From: JAWSVE01 sp033852115
GTDB taxonomy: Bacteria > Pseudomonadota > Gammaproteobacteria > Pseudomonadales > Cellvibrionaceae
Length of the DNA stretch: 64,000 nt
Assembly (NCBI GenBank): GCA_033852115.1
Contig: JAWSVE010000008.1
Coordinates: 682,001-746,000 of the forward strand
Direction of reading: 5' to 3'
Below, piece after piece: positions 25,095 through 34,534 of this stretch (positions are counted from its first letter, which is position 1; every line of letters begins with the position of its first letter). A model generated the notes under the pieces. It was given only the letters and a program-made list of their open reading frames with translations, did no database searches and was not told the DNA's origin. The position numbers were made by a program, and so were the translations under genes.

Positions 25095-25873
25095 CGACCT
25101 TTCCAAGTAGGTTTGCGTTTTTCGGCAAAGGCTTTCAAGCCTTCTTTACGGTCTTCAGATTGTAGAGCGACATTAGCAATAGGCATTTGTTTTGCCCAGG
25201 CCTCATCATCCGTCCAGTCGAAGCTATGGCGAACGATTTCTTTACTCGCCGCCAACGCGGTCGGGCCGTTACTTTGTATTTTATTTGCAAACTGTATGGC
25301 TGCATCTAACGCGGTACCTGTTGGAACGATTTGGTTCACGATACCTTGTTGTTGAAAATAGGCGGCGTCTTTAAATTCTCCGGTTAATGCTAATTCCATC
25401 ACTTGATGGTATGCCATACGTTTGGGCAGGCGAAACAGACCGCCACCAATTGCAACGACGTTGTGTTTGACCTCCGGCAATCCGAACTTTGCACTCTCCG
25501 CAGCGATGATAATGTCGCAGGTTAAACATAATTCAAACCCGCCACCAACTGCGAAACCTTCAACGGCTGCGATTAAAGGCTTGCGTGGCGGTTTGGCAAA
25601 TACACCAAACCCTCCGCGGGCTGGGCGCTCGCGTTTTACGCCGCTAGCCGCTTCTTTTAAATCGGCGCCTGCAGAAAAGGTCCCGCCAGCACCTGTGATG
25701 ATGCCGACAAATAAACTATCGTCGTTTTCTAGTAGATCGATAGCATCATTCATCTGGTGGGATTGTAAGTTGTTAAACGCGTTTTTTGCTTCGGGCCGGT
25801 TGATGGTAATCACTAAAGTGTTACCGAGGCGCTCCGTTGTTATGTGCTGCTTACCTTCTGGGTTGTCGGTCAT
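25091..25873 (-). CDS. Enoyl-CoA hydratase/isomerase (crotonase family)
   Basis: 260 residues: TLVITINRPEAKNAFN, the CoA oxyanion loop GAGGTFSAGADLKEAA, AAVEGFAVGGGFELCLTCDIIIAAESAKFGLPEV (as AVEGFAVGGGFELCLTCD and AKFGLPEVK), and the end KEGLKAFAEKRKPTWKGR. The Glu in GGGFELCL and the Gly pair are positioned as in active crotonases. Cytosolic beta-oxidation-type step. Distal gene of the TetR-linked minus-strand operon. Confidence 0.92.
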   Translation of the reverse strand: MTDNPEGKQHITTERLGNTLVITINRPEAKNAFNNLQSHQMNDAIDLLENDDSLFVGIITGAGGTFSAGADLKEAASGVKRERPARGGFGVFAKPPRKPLIAAVEGFAVGGGFELCLTCDIIIAAESAKFGLPEVKHNVVAIGGGLFRLPKRMAYHQVMELALTGEFKDAAYFQQQGIVNQIVPTGTALDAAIQFANKIQSNGPTALAASKEIVRHSFDWTDDEAWAKQMPIANVALQSEDRKEGLKAFAEKRKPTWKGR

Positions 25874-25917
25874 AATATTTTTATACCCGTTATTTCTTTG
25901 ATCACGCTGGTTGTTAG

Positions 25918-26709
25918 TTACTGATTAAAAGAAAAGCCACCATTAACAGGGTAGGTTTGGCCGGTAATCCATTCAGACGCGTCAGATGCCAAAAATAAAA
26001 CCATATTGGCAATATCATTTGGTTTGCCTGGGCGTCGAATAACATACTTTGACATGATTTTTTTATAGCGTTCCTGATCTGCTTCCAAGCGCGCTTGAAT
26101 ATCTGGCGTTAAGGTGGCGGCGATGGCAACGGAATTACAGTTAATGCTATAACGTCCTAGGCTGCGCGCAATGGCTCGGATAAAGCCAGCCGCTCCCGCT
26201 TTAGCTCCGGAGTAGACTTCCAGCCCCGTTTCTCCAACACGACCGGCATCAGAAATAATAGTAATAATGCGTCCAGATTTTTTCTCAATCATATCTGGAA
26301 TGACCGCAGTTGATGTATTGATGACACCGTAAAAGTTAACCTGAATAAAACTGTTCCACGCCTCAGGACTGGTTTCCCAAAATGGTTTGCGTGCGTCGGG
26401 GTCTGGCTCTGCTCCGGCATTACCCGCATTGTTGACGAGAATATCGATGCTACCGAATTTTTCTTTCGCATGTTCGACCATGGTTTTGACAGAATCAAGG
26501 TTGGTAACATCACATTGAATCGCGAGCGCATTGCCTCCAGCATCATTGATCTCTTTGGCAACCGCCTCAGCTCTATCGAGAAAATAATCGTTAACAATGA
26601 TCGCTTTCGCGTTGTGATCTGCAAAATGTTTGGCGATTTGTTCGCCGACACCTCGGCCAGCACCGGTAATTAAAGCCACTTTACCTTCAAGGCTTAGTAT
26701 CTCACTCAT
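25918..26709 (-). CDS. Short-chain dehydrogenase/reductase
   Basis: 263-residue classical SDR: cofactor loop TGAGRGVGEQIA, NNAGNAG, catalytic Ser in IITIISDAG, Y-S-G-A-K (Tyr-x-x-x-Lys) and the end LASDASEWITGQTYPVNGG. Asp after VQCDVTN and N-D-Y at the second strand are compatible with NAD(H). Probably oxidises a 3-hydroxyacyl-CoA or alcohol made by the neighbouring hydratase. Its start overlaps the end of the acyl-CoA ligase gene by 4 bp, so they are translationally coupled. Confidence 0.92.
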   Translation of the reverse strand: MSEILSLEGKVALITGAGRGVGEQIAKHFADHNAKAIIVNDYFLDRAEAVAKEINDAGGNALAIQCDVTNLDSVKTMVEHAKEKFGSIDILVNNAGNAGAEPDPDARKPFWETSPEAWNSFIQVNFYGVINTSTAVIPDMIEKKSGRIITIISDAGRVGETGLEVYSGAKAGAAGFIRAIARSLGRYSINCNSVAIAATLTPDIQARLEADQERYKKIMSKYVIRRPGKPNDIANMVLFLASDASEWITGQTYPVNGGFSFNQ

Positions 26710-28310
26710 ACTTGTCTCTCTTTGTTTTGCCAGTAAGGATCGCGTAGATCTCGTTTTAGGATTTTGCCCATGGTGTTACGCGGTAACTCTGCCACTATTT
26801 CATAGCTTCGTGGACGTTTATAGGATGCGAGGTGCTCCGCTGCAAAGTCACTGAGTTCCGCTTCGCTAGCGTCATGGTTTGGTTTAAGTTCGCAGTATGC
26901 TTTTACCTGCTCGCCGAATTCGTCATCGGGTACACCAATGACGGCGATATCTTGAATCGCCGGGTGCTGAATCAGTGCAGCTTCAATTTCTGCTGGGTAA
27001 ATGTTGACGCCCCCAGAAATGATCATGTCTTTAATGCGGTCGGTAATATAAAGGTACCCATCTGAGTCGAGATAACCGACGTCGCCCATACGGAAGAATC
27101 CGTTTTTATCACGGGTGTCTTCATCCATGGTGTCGGCGCCTAGGTAATTCGAAATTGCTACTGGCGTATATACCCAAATTTCTCCAGTTTCGCCTTGAGG
27201 AAGTTCCTTGCCCGCAGCATCGCGAATGCTGACTTTCACGTGCTTAAATGGTTTTCCGCAGGAGCCGGGTTTTTCGGTGTGCATGTCGGGGGAAAGCGAA
27301 CTGACCATGCTAACTTCTGTTGACCCATAGTTTTCGCGCAAACAGGGGCCGAAATAGTCGAAAATCCATTGCTTTAATGCTTTGGGTACTGGTGCAGCGC
27401 CAACACTTAACGTTTTAATGCTCGACACATCGTACTTATCGAGTATGTCTTTGGGTAGCGCCGCGATGCGCTTGAACATGGTCGGTACGCCGTTCCATGT
27501 GCTTATTTGGTATTGCTCAATGAGCTGCAAGACTTTCTCTGCGTCGAAGCGAGGCATTAACACCATGGTGCTTCCTCGATTAACGGCAGTGCGGACAATT
27601 CCGGGGCCTGCGGCATGGTGCATGGGCATGGTTACGAGTACTTGCTCCGGATCATTGTTGCCCTCGCCTCGAACGCTGGCTAAGTATTCACGTTGCTGCT
27701 GCGCAAGTAGCGGATCTTTTGTCGCGCTTGGGTTTGAGCGGTTATTTACAACGCCTTTGGGGAACCCCGTGGTGCCCGAGGTGTAAATAATTAAACGTGC
27801 ATCAGCGTCAGAATAAAAAGGCGGCTCTGGTGGAGTCTCCAGTAGTGCCGCGTAGTGGGTGAAGTCACCCGAAAGAGTTGGTGTGGGTGCGACAGCGACA
27901 AGTGCTTTCATGTTTAGGCCATCAAAGGCGGGCAGTAGTGCTTCCGGCGATTGATCATCACAAGCGAAGGCTGTAGCGCCACTGTTCTCGAGAATAAAAC
28001 GTATTTCTTTGGCAGTTAAACGCCAGTTGAGACCTAGTACGCCAGCGCCTAATTTTGATAAGGCTGCATTTAATACGCACCATTCGATGGAATTTTGTAA
28101 ACGCAGCACCATGATATCTTCTGAGCCAATCCCTCTCTTTGCCAAGCTGTGGGCAACCTGATCGGCCTGTTGATTCCATTGTGCGTAGGTGAGTGATCTG
28201 TCGTCCTGAATAATAGCGGTGGTATTCTGTGTGCGTTGTGCCCAATCTTCTAGGCGGTTTGGTTTTGGGTTGCTGGCCATGGTTTCAATTACTGTCAGGT
28301 TGAGTCGCAT
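26706..28310 (-). CDS. Acyl-CoA synthetase (AMP-binding)
   Basis: 534 residues: P-loop LIIYTSGTTGFPKGVVNN, MPMHHAAGPG, TWNGVPTMFKRI, RENYGSTEVSM, FRMGDVGYLDSDGYLYITDR (as GDVGYLDSDGYLYITDR), MIISGGVNIYPAEIE and catalytic Lys in NTMGKILKRDL. Activates a carboxylic acid substrate of the cluster. An ATG 10 codons in (28280) is an alternative start; neither has a strong ribosome site. First catabolic gene after tetR, 10 bp away. Confidence 0.92.
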   Translation of the reverse strand: MRLNLTVIETMASNPKPNRLEDWAQRTQNTTAIIQDDRSLTYAQWNQQADQVAHSLAKRGIGSEDIMVLRLQNSIEWCVLNAALSKLGAGVLGLNWRLTAKEIRFILENSGATAFACDDQSPEALLPAFDGLNMKALVAVAPTPTLSGDFTHYAALLETPPEPPFYSDADARLIIYTSGTTGFPKGVVNNRSNPSATKDPLLAQQQREYLASVRGEGNNDPEQVLVTMPMHHAAGPGIVRTAVNRGSTMVLMPRFDAEKVLQLIEQYQISTWNGVPTMFKRIAALPKDILDKYDVSSIKTLSVGAAPVPKALKQWIFDYFGPCLRENYGSTEVSMVSSLSPDMHTEKPGSCGKPFKHVKVSIRDAAGKELPQGETGEIWVYTPVAISNYLGADTMDEDTRDKNGFFRMGDVGYLDSDGYLYITDRIKDMIISGGVNIYPAEIEAALIQHPAIQDIAVIGVPDDEFGEQVKAYCELKPNHDASEAELSDFAAEHLASYKRPRSYEIVAELPRNTMGKILKRDLRDPYWQNKERQV

Positions 28311-28320
28311 TGGCTGGGAT

Positions 28321-28941
28321 TCAAACTGACAAGCTCCTTACGACGTTGTTTAAAAAAGCTTCGCGAATGTCCGGTAGGCTGATGTCGCTGGGGTCGATGA
28401 TCCATTGCGCCATGACACCGCGCAAGCCGGCCAAAATAATGATGGCTTGTTGACGTGGAATTAGGTCAGGGCGCAGATCTCCTGCGTCTTGGCCGATGTG
28501 GATGTGGTAAGCGATACCCTTGATACTCTTTTCATTCGCATGTGCGATAGGGGCTGCCAAGGACGGGTTGTTTATGCCTTCTGACAAGACCATGTGAAGT
28601 GCACGAATCCCTCGAGAGTCTTTGGTAACTCGGTCAAAGTATTGGCGAATGGTTTCGAGCAGCATTGGCAGGCCAGGTTCTACTGTTTGGATCTCGCCGA
28701 CCTGTACACTGAATCGCTCCGTAATGTGCCTAACAATGGCTATCAAAAGTTCATCCTTCTTACCGAAGTGATGACTAGCGATGCCGCGACTGTACCCCGC
28801 ATTCTCCCCAGCGGCAGCCAGCGTGAGTCCCGATAGCCCTTTTTCCGCAATGATTTCAATGGCCGCGAGAACGATTTGTCGCTCGGCGGTTTCACGGCGT
28901 TCGCTCTGCGTGCGGCGAACGCTGGTTTCGGCTGCTGACAT
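28321..28941 (-). CDS. TetR/AcrR-family regulator
   Basis: 206 residues from ATG 28941 with AGAGG five bases upstream. The N-terminal HTH reads RQIVLAAIEIIAEKGLSGLTL, AAAGENAGYSRGIASHHFGKKDEL, the standard TetR recognition helix region; the C-terminal ligand domain is of the type seen in catabolic repressors. It is the first gene of the ligase/SDR/hydratase operon and faces the DUF35/thiolase operon. It probably represses both until an acyl-CoA intermediate binds. Confidence 0.92.
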   Translation of the reverse strand: MSAAETSVRRTQSERRETAERQIVLAAIEIIAEKGLSGLTLAAAGENAGYSRGIASHHFGKKDELLIAIVRHITERFSVQVGEIQTVEPGLPMLLETIRQYFDRVTKDSRGIRALHMVLSEGINNPSLAAPIAHANEKSIKGIAYHIHIGQDAGDLRPDLIPRQQAIIILAGLRGVMAQWIIDPSDISLPDIREAFLNNVVRSLSV

Positions 28942-28989
28942 CACTACCTCTGAGGTAACTATGGGTGTAGTTAATAAGGGTGTAGTTAG

Positions 28990-29021
28990 TTAACTTACTT
29001 GTTGACCAGCAAGTATGTTAA
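28990..29021. promoter_or_regulatory. Probable TetR operator (inverted repeat) in divergent promoter
   Basis: Two 12-bp arms, 28990-29001 (TTAACTTACTTG) and 29010-29021 (CAAGTATGTTAA), match as inverted repeats at 11 of 12 positions around an 8-bp spacer. It lies between tetR and the DUF35 gene and overlaps a plausible + strand promoter (TTAACT, 18 nt, TATGTT). Binding here would repress both directions. Confidence 0.6.
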
Positions 29022-29128
29022 AACACATAATCCGTTCCTGTCACTTATTTTTCATTGCGACTGACGAATTCAGTGCTCGAAGTTTCTGAACCCGTCGCCG
29101 CTAGCGATGCCTGCTGAGGGGGGTAGCT

Positions 29129-29560
29129 GTGAGTCAGCTCAGATTGTTAAAGCCAAATCTTTACACCAGCCCAGACGAGAAAGGTGATATCCAGTTAATG
29201 GGAGGCCGTTGTAGTTGCGGCTATTGTTTTTTTCCGATGCAGCATTACGGCTGCGAGCAATGTGGGGCTAAAGGCGATGAGCTAAAAGCTGTGCCATTGA
29301 CCGGAAAGGGTGAGTTAGTCTCTTCAGCGGTGGTGCATAAACACGCTGATGAAAGACGCCAGACGCCGTTTGTGGTCGGCTCAGTTCGCTTAACTGATGG
29401 CCCGGTTGTGAGAACGCTGTTGGATGTCGATACCGATGTCAGGCTGGCTCCTGGCACGGAATTAACAGCAGTGCTAGTGGATGTTGAGGGGAAAGAAAGT
29501 GAAACTTTCCAAGACCTGCGCTTTCGTCCCAGCCGCTTAGTAACCGGAGGAGGAGCCTAA
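29129..29560 (+). CDS. DUF35 Zn-ribbon/OB-fold protein, thiolase partner
   Basis: 143 residues: a rubredoxin-like zinc ribbon with four Cys (C-S-C-G at about 28-31 and C-E-Q-C-G at about 44-48) followed by an OB-fold (GKGELVSSAVVHKH, PFVVGSVRLTDGPVVRTLLD, FRPSR). DUF35 proteins bind acyl-CoA and form complexes with SCP2-type thiolases, as in steroid side-chain aldolase Ltp2. GTG start with GAGGGGGG upstream. Its stop overlaps the thiolase start (TAATG), so the two are made together. Confidence 0.9.
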   Translation: MSQLRLLKPNLYTSPDEKGDIQLMGGRCSCGYCFFPMQHYGCEQCGAKGDELKAVPLTGKGELVSSAVVHKHADERRQTPFVVGSVRLTDGPVVRTLLDVDTDVRLAPGTELTAVLVDVEGKESETFQDLRFRPSRLVTGGGA

Positions 29561-30705
29561 TGCCATCGATTTTACGTGATTTAAAGCCAGTGTATGTCGT
29601 CGGTGTCGGCTTTCACCGTTACCAATATTTATCCGAAACCTCCTATGTTGAGCTGGGCTTGACCGCTGTTCGGCAAGCGCTGGCAGATGCCAATATCGAG
29701 TGGCCCGCAGTAGAGTCGGCGTATGTGGCAAAAGCGTTGTTGCCGATGGCGCCGGGGCGTCCAATGCTTCGACACTTGGGAAGCCACGGACTCCCTATTG
29801 CTCATGTCGAAAATGCCTCAGCGTCTGGTTCAACCGCTTTTCGCCATGCGTGTTACGAAGTTGCCGCGGGACTGACTGACGTATCACTCGCGGTTGGTGT
29901 CGATAAGCCAGCGAAGGTGCTGCGCGGTGAATCACTGACGGGTATCCCTCATCTGGCCAACGATGCGATTGTCCCGTTTACACATTTCGCGCTGCTAGCA
30001 GATGAATATGCGAACAAATATGGTATTGATTTAGATGATGTCGCTTTGGTTGCGCTAAAAAATCATAGCAATGCTGCAAAAAACCCGAATGCTCAAAGAC
30101 AGAAAGAGCGCACATTAGAAGAAATTATCAACGGTACCCAAATCTCTGGGTCATTCACGTCCTTGCAATGTACACCAGTTGGTGAGGGGGCCGCCGCTGT
30201 GATTGTCGCATCCGAGGACGGCATCAAACAGCTCGGTATTGACGCCAGTCGCGCTATTCGTGTGACCGCATCCGCAGCATGTAGTCAGCGTCTCTATGAG
30301 AATGCGGCTAGCTTTGATGCAGAGTTAACTGAAGAAACAACGCGTTTAGCGCTACAGCAAGCGGGGTGTGATGCTGCCGATCTTGATCTGGTGGAGTTGC
30401 ACGATGCCTTTACTATTGAAGAATTAGAATACGTTGAGCGTATGGGGCTATGTGAACCAGGGCAGGCGATCTTCGCATTAAAAGAAGGCCAATTTAATAT
30501 TGGTGGGCGCTGCGCTGTCAGTGCGTCTGGCGGGTTGATTGGTATGGGGCATCCCATTGGGCCAACTGGCATAGGCCAAGTCGGAGAGATTACTCGTCAG
30601 CTCCGTAACGAAGCCGGTGAGCGCCAGCAGCCAAGTGCAAAGAAAGGCTTGGCACATATGGTTGGCGTGGGTGCAGTGTGTTATGTTCACATCCTTGAAA
30701 AATGA
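29560..30705 (+). CDS. SCP2-type thiolase-like protein lacking the usual nucleophilic Cys
   Basis: 381 residues of the thiolase fold. At the place of the nucleophile (usual N-A-C-A-S-G) it reads N85-A-S87-A-S-G, so the Cys is Ser87. The C-terminal blocks remain: LHDAFTIEELEYVERMGLCEPG, H331 in GMGHPIGPTG, and Cys in VGAVCYVHIL. DUF35-linked homologues such as Ltp2 are aldolases, not thiolases, so this may cleave or form a C-C bond by a different mechanism. It could also be a non-catalytic partner. Operon with the DUF35 gene under the probable TetR operator. Confidence 0.85.
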   Translation: MPSILRDLKPVYVVGVGFHRYQYLSETSYVELGLTAVRQALADANIEWPAVESAYVAKALLPMAPGRPMLRHLGSHGLPIAHVENASASGSTAFRHACYEVAAGLTDVSLAVGVDKPAKVLRGESLTGIPHLANDAIVPFTHFALLADEYANKYGIDLDDVALVALKNHSNAAKNPNAQRQKERTLEEIINGTQISGSFTSLQCTPVGEGAAAVIVASEDGIKQLGIDASRAIRVTASAACSQRLYENAASFDAELTEETTRLALQQAGCDAADLDLVELHDAFTIEELEYVERMGLCEPGQAIFALKEGQFNIGGRCAVSASGGLIGMGHPIGPTGIGQVGEITRQLRNEAGERQQPSAKKGLAHMVGVGAVCYVHILEK

Positions 30706-30893
30706 TACACGCCAGGAAAACAAATAAAATAAAATTTTTTCCAAAGCACTAAAGATTGCACTCAGCTTCATGAGCTAGGTTTTCTTGAAAATCGATTCAA
30801 ACACCATTCGACGGTTGAGTACATTGAGGTTAATTGTAACCTGCCTACGTATTCTTCTGAGCCTATTCCGTTAACGAGGAGTTAGTAAACCGC

Positions 30894-32234
30894 ATGTCTA
30901 TTACCCCGTCTGTAGGTATAAAAAAATTGTTGCCCGTTAGTTTGGCCGCCAGTATTGCGTGCCTGCTAACCGCATGCAGTGGTCATGAAGAAACAACTGT
31001 CACGACTAACCATGCCGATAGCACATTAGCGCAGGTAAGCATGGCGCAAGAAACCGGAGATACCGCTATGACATTTTCGCCACGTCTTGAAGAGCCGAGA
31101 ATTCCGCCGCTTCCGGTTGAGGGGCGCACCCCAGAACAAATTGAAATGCTAAATAATCGTCCGGATTTTAATCTTTATAAGACGTTAGCGCATCACGTCG
31201 AGCTGTATGATCGTTGGACTCCGCTAGGCCGAGTTTTATTGAACGCATCAACACTTCCTGCGCGTGATCGAGAAATTATTATGTTGCGTATGGGGTGGTT
31301 ATGCCAAGCAGAGTATGAGTGGTCTCAGCACGCACGAATTGCAACAAACGATGTGGGTATGAGCTATGAAGAAATACTGAAAATTGCCAGCGACCCTAAT
31401 GCCGAGTCGTGGACCGACTTTGAAAAAACCTTAATGGATATGGTGGATGAGTTGCGTTATGACGGAATGGTGAGTGACGCAACATGGCAAAAACTCAGTG
31501 TGAATTATTCGCAGCAAGAAATAATTGATGCAATTTTTACTGCAGCGCAGTATCAACTAGTCTCCATGGTATTGAATTCCACCGGTATCCAACTTGATCC
31601 TGTTCTTGAGCATACACTGCCTACAGAATTTGAAATGCCTGCACTGGCGACAACCATTGGCAACGTTAGACTATCTACTCCGCGCTTAAAACCACTGACT
31701 CTCGAAGAAATGACCGATGAACAGAGAGACATTATTAAACCGCATGTACGTGAAGATGGCAGTATTCCTAATATTTACGCAACCATGATTCATCATCCGG
31801 CTTTATTTGGACCGCGTTATACTTTCGGCAGCTACATCATGAGTCAAACCAGCCTGCCACCTCAAGCTCGTGAACTGTTAATTATGCGGACGGGTTGGTT
31901 GTTAAACGCAGAGTACGAATGGGCGCACCACGAGCCGATTGCAAAAGCTGCTGGTTTGAGTGACGAAGATATAACCCGTATTGCACTTGGCCCCAATGCT
32001 AGTGGTTGGAGTGATGAGCACCGAGCGGTATTAAACGCTGCCGATGATTTACGTCGAGAAGCTTTTATTACAGACGATACATTTTCTCAGCTAACTAAAT
32101 TTTACAACACGCAACAAATCATGGAACTCGTGTTTACAGTGGGCGGGTATAGCATGACCGCATTTGCGATCAACAGTTTGGGTATTCAAGTTGAAGAAGG
32201 CTATCCACGTTTTCCCTCAATTAAAGAAGGCTAA
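30894..32234 (+). CDS. Lipoprotein with two carboxymuconolactone-decarboxylase-like domains
   Basis: 446 residues. Lipoprotein signal ends in L-L-T-A-C (Cys about 28). Two CMD domains follow: PARDREIIMLRMGWLCQAEYEW-SQH (about 118-145) with its helical partner, and PPQARELLIMRTGWLLNAEYEW-AHH (about 320-347). Both keep the R-E-x-x-I-x-R-x-G-W-L-x-x-x-Y-E-W core; no CxxC redox pair is seen. CMD proteins are normally cytosolic, so the export signal is unusual. GAGGAG upstream of ATG. 12 bp before the PQQ dehydrogenase gene: one operon. Confidence 0.85.
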   Translation: MSITPSVGIKKLLPVSLAASIACLLTACSGHEETTVTTNHADSTLAQVSMAQETGDTAMTFSPRLEEPRIPPLPVEGRTPEQIEMLNNRPDFNLYKTLAHHVELYDRWTPLGRVLLNASTLPARDREIIMLRMGWLCQAEYEWSQHARIATNDVGMSYEEILKIASDPNAESWTDFEKTLMDMVDELRYDGMVSDATWQKLSVNYSQQEIIDAIFTAAQYQLVSMVLNSTGIQLDPVLEHTLPTEFEMPALATTIGNVRLSTPRLKPLTLEEMTDEQRDIIKPHVREDGSIPNIYATMIHHPALFGPRYTFGSYIMSQTSLPPQARELLIMRTGWLLNAEYEWAHHEPIAKAAGLSDEDITRIALGPNASGWSDEHRAVLNAADDLRREAFITDDTFSQLTKFYNTQQIMELVFTVGGYSMTAFAINSLGIQVEEGYPRFPSIKEG

Positions 32235-32246
32235 CTCGACAGTAAC

Positions 32247-34514
32247 ATGGATAAAAAGATAATGCGTGAATTCAGACTTCGTCATTTTATAAAGCCGATG
32301 CCTTCGATCGCGATGGCAGCGATGCTCCTATCTGGGAACGCCCTCGCGCAGCAGGGCGCGCCCAATGGTGAATGGCATACCTGGGGTGGTGACAACGGAT
32401 ACACTCGGTATTCTGCACTTGATCAAATTAATAAGAACAATGTCGATGAACTGTCTGTTGCCTGGCGTTGGAAATCATTGCCGCTCGACGGTCGGCATGA
32501 TGCCAACTTAAAAGCCACACCGTTAATGATTGATGGTGTGCTGTATACCCCGGGTGGTGCTCACCAGGTGTCAGCGATTAACCCTGAAACCGGTGAAACG
32601 CTGTGGGTGTTTACGCCATCACCAGCCGATATTGGCGGCAGAAATTTACAGTCCAGTAGCCGCTCACTGGGATATTGGACAGATGGAAAGCAAAAGCGAT
32701 TGTTCCATAACACCTTAGATGGTCGTTTAATTTCTATTGATCCATCGACGGGTAAGGCTGATCCAAATTTCGGTAAAAATGGATACGTCCTACTGAAAGA
32801 GGAACTTGCAGACAGAGACATTCCCTTCGTCGGCTCTTCTTCACCGCCGGCCATTGTTGGCGATGTTGTCGTCGCTCAGGTCGTCACCTATATCACGTCA
32901 CCAAACAAAGAAGCTCCGCCGGGATTTATTCGTGGATACGATGTTCATACCGGTGAGTTGTTGTGGACGTTTCATACCATTCCACAAAAAGGCGAATTTG
33001 GAAACGACACCTGGGAAAATAATTCTTGGACATACACAGGGAATACCGGTGTATGGTCGATGATGTCAGTCGATGCTGAAGCCGGATACGTCTACCTGCC
33101 TGTTGAAGCACCGAGCCATGATTTCTATGGCGGGCATCGACTTGGAGATAATTTATTTGCACAAAGCCTGGTTTGTTTAGATGGTAAAACCGGTAAGCGT
33201 GTATGGCATTATCAAATGGTTCACCATCCCCTTTGGGATTACGATCCGCCAGCGGCTCCAATACTGCATGATTTAACCATTGATGGTAAAAAAATCAAAG
33301 CCGTTACACAGCTAACCAAGCAAGGTATGTCGTTTGTGTTTAATCGGTTAACAGGTGAACCTGTTTGGCCTATCGAAGAGCGCGCAGTACCTCAATCCAA
33401 AGTGCCTGGTGAGCGTAGTTCACCGACGCAGCCTTTTCCAACCAAGCCTGCACCTTATGAACCGTTAGGCTTTGATCCCGATCGTTTAATTAATTTTACG
33501 CCAGAGCTGCATAAAAAAGCGCTCGCTATTGCAGAACAATATGTTCGCGGTCCGATCTACACCCCACCCTCGAGAGTTAAGGAAGGTGGCACTCAAGGTA
33601 CTTGGGTTCAGCCCGGTTATGGCGGCGGTTCAAATTGGAATGGCGGAGCCTATGATGTAGAGACGGATATGATGTTTGTGCCAACGCGAAACAATGCAAT
33701 GATCGCGCGTTTGACACAGGCAGATCGAACACTGACTAACTGGGACTATATTCGTGCTACGACAATTTCGGCACCAGGCCCGGATGGGTTGCCGGTCATT
33801 GCGCCGCCCTGGAGCAAGGTGACGGCAACCAATATGAATAAGGGCGAGCATCAGTGGTGGCGGTCAATTGGTGGTGCACCTGATTATATTCGTAATCACC
33901 CAGCGCTTAAGGACCTGGATCTAGACTTCGATAATATGGGCTTTCCTGGCGTCCGCCCCGTTCCGTTGGTAACCAAGTCGCTCTTATTTATGGCGGAAAG
34001 TGGTAATTTGAGTGGCGACCCCGGCGGCAAGTTGTTCCGCGCCTACGATAAAGCAACCGGAGAAACAGTTGCTGAAATTGAATTGCCTGCGAAAGTCTCT
34101 GGTGGCCCTATGACCTATTCGTTTAAGGGTAAGCAATATATTGTGATGGCACTTGCCGAACAAAATCATCCCGCAGAGCTTATTGCCTTGCGGTTGCCGG
34201 ATAGCGGGAAGCCAATGCGGGCGCAAATCCATCATGCTGCGTCCATGCTTGATCTGAAAGTAGAGCGAGTCGAAGCGGATGAGAGTGAGCTGTTACAAGG
34301 CAAGCAAGTATTTGCGCAGATGTGTGCTGCGTGCCATGGCTCAAATGGCGGTGGTTCCGCTGCGGCTCCTGCGCTGACTCAGCTTACCAATTATGGGCAG
34401 GTGCAGCGAGCGGTTGCGCAAGGCGGCGTAGAAATGCCTCCGATGGTGACAATGATGTCTGAAGACGATATTTCTGCAGTGAGTAAATTTGTTGTCTTAC
34501 AACTTGGTAAATAA
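32247..34514 (+). CDS. Periplasmic PQQ-dependent dehydrogenase with C-terminal cytochrome c domain
   Basis: 755 residues. Signal peptide (ALA-QQ, near 35), then an eight-bladed quinoprotein propeller: W-H-T-W-G-G-D-N-G-Y-T-R-Y-S-A-L-D-Q-I, VSAINPETGETLW, VWSMMSVDAEAGYVYLP, MVHHPLWDYDPPAAP and MTYSFKGKQYIVMA. A C-terminal haem c site C693-x-x-C696-H697 (CAACHG) with a later Met ligand candidate in GGVEMPPM. Oxidises an alcohol or sugar and passes electrons through its haem to the respiratory chain. Needs PQQ, whose synthesis genes are not in this window. Flanked by exported CMD and VOC proteins. Confidence 0.92.
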   Translation: MDKKIMREFRLRHFIKPMPSIAMAAMLLSGNALAQQGAPNGEWHTWGGDNGYTRYSALDQINKNNVDELSVAWRWKSLPLDGRHDANLKATPLMIDGVLYTPGGAHQVSAINPETGETLWVFTPSPADIGGRNLQSSSRSLGYWTDGKQKRLFHNTLDGRLISIDPSTGKADPNFGKNGYVLLKEELADRDIPFVGSSSPPAIVGDVVVAQVVTYITSPNKEAPPGFIRGYDVHTGELLWTFHTIPQKGEFGNDTWENNSWTYTGNTGVWSMMSVDAEAGYVYLPVEAPSHDFYGGHRLGDNLFAQSLVCLDGKTGKRVWHYQMVHHPLWDYDPPAAPILHDLTIDGKKIKAVTQLTKQGMSFVFNRLTGEPVWPIEERAVPQSKVPGERSSPTQPFPTKPAPYEPLGFDPDRLINFTPELHKKALAIAEQYVRGPIYTPPSRVKEGGTQGTWVQPGYGGGSNWNGGAYDVETDMMFVPTRNNAMIARLTQADRTLTNWDYIRATTISAPGPDGLPVIAPPWSKVTATNMNKGEHQWWRSIGGAPDYIRNHPALKDLDLDFDNMGFPGVRPVPLVTKSLLFMAESGNLSGDPGGKLFRAYDKATGETVAEIELPAKVSGGPMTYSFKGKQYIVMALAEQNHPAELIALRLPDSGKPMRAQIHHAASMLDLKVERVEADESELLQGKQVFAQMCAACHGSNGGGSAAAPALTQLTNYGQVQRAVAQGGVEMPPMVTMMSEDDISAVSKFVVLQLGK

Positions 34515-34534
34515 CGATAATCTAAGGGGCTATT

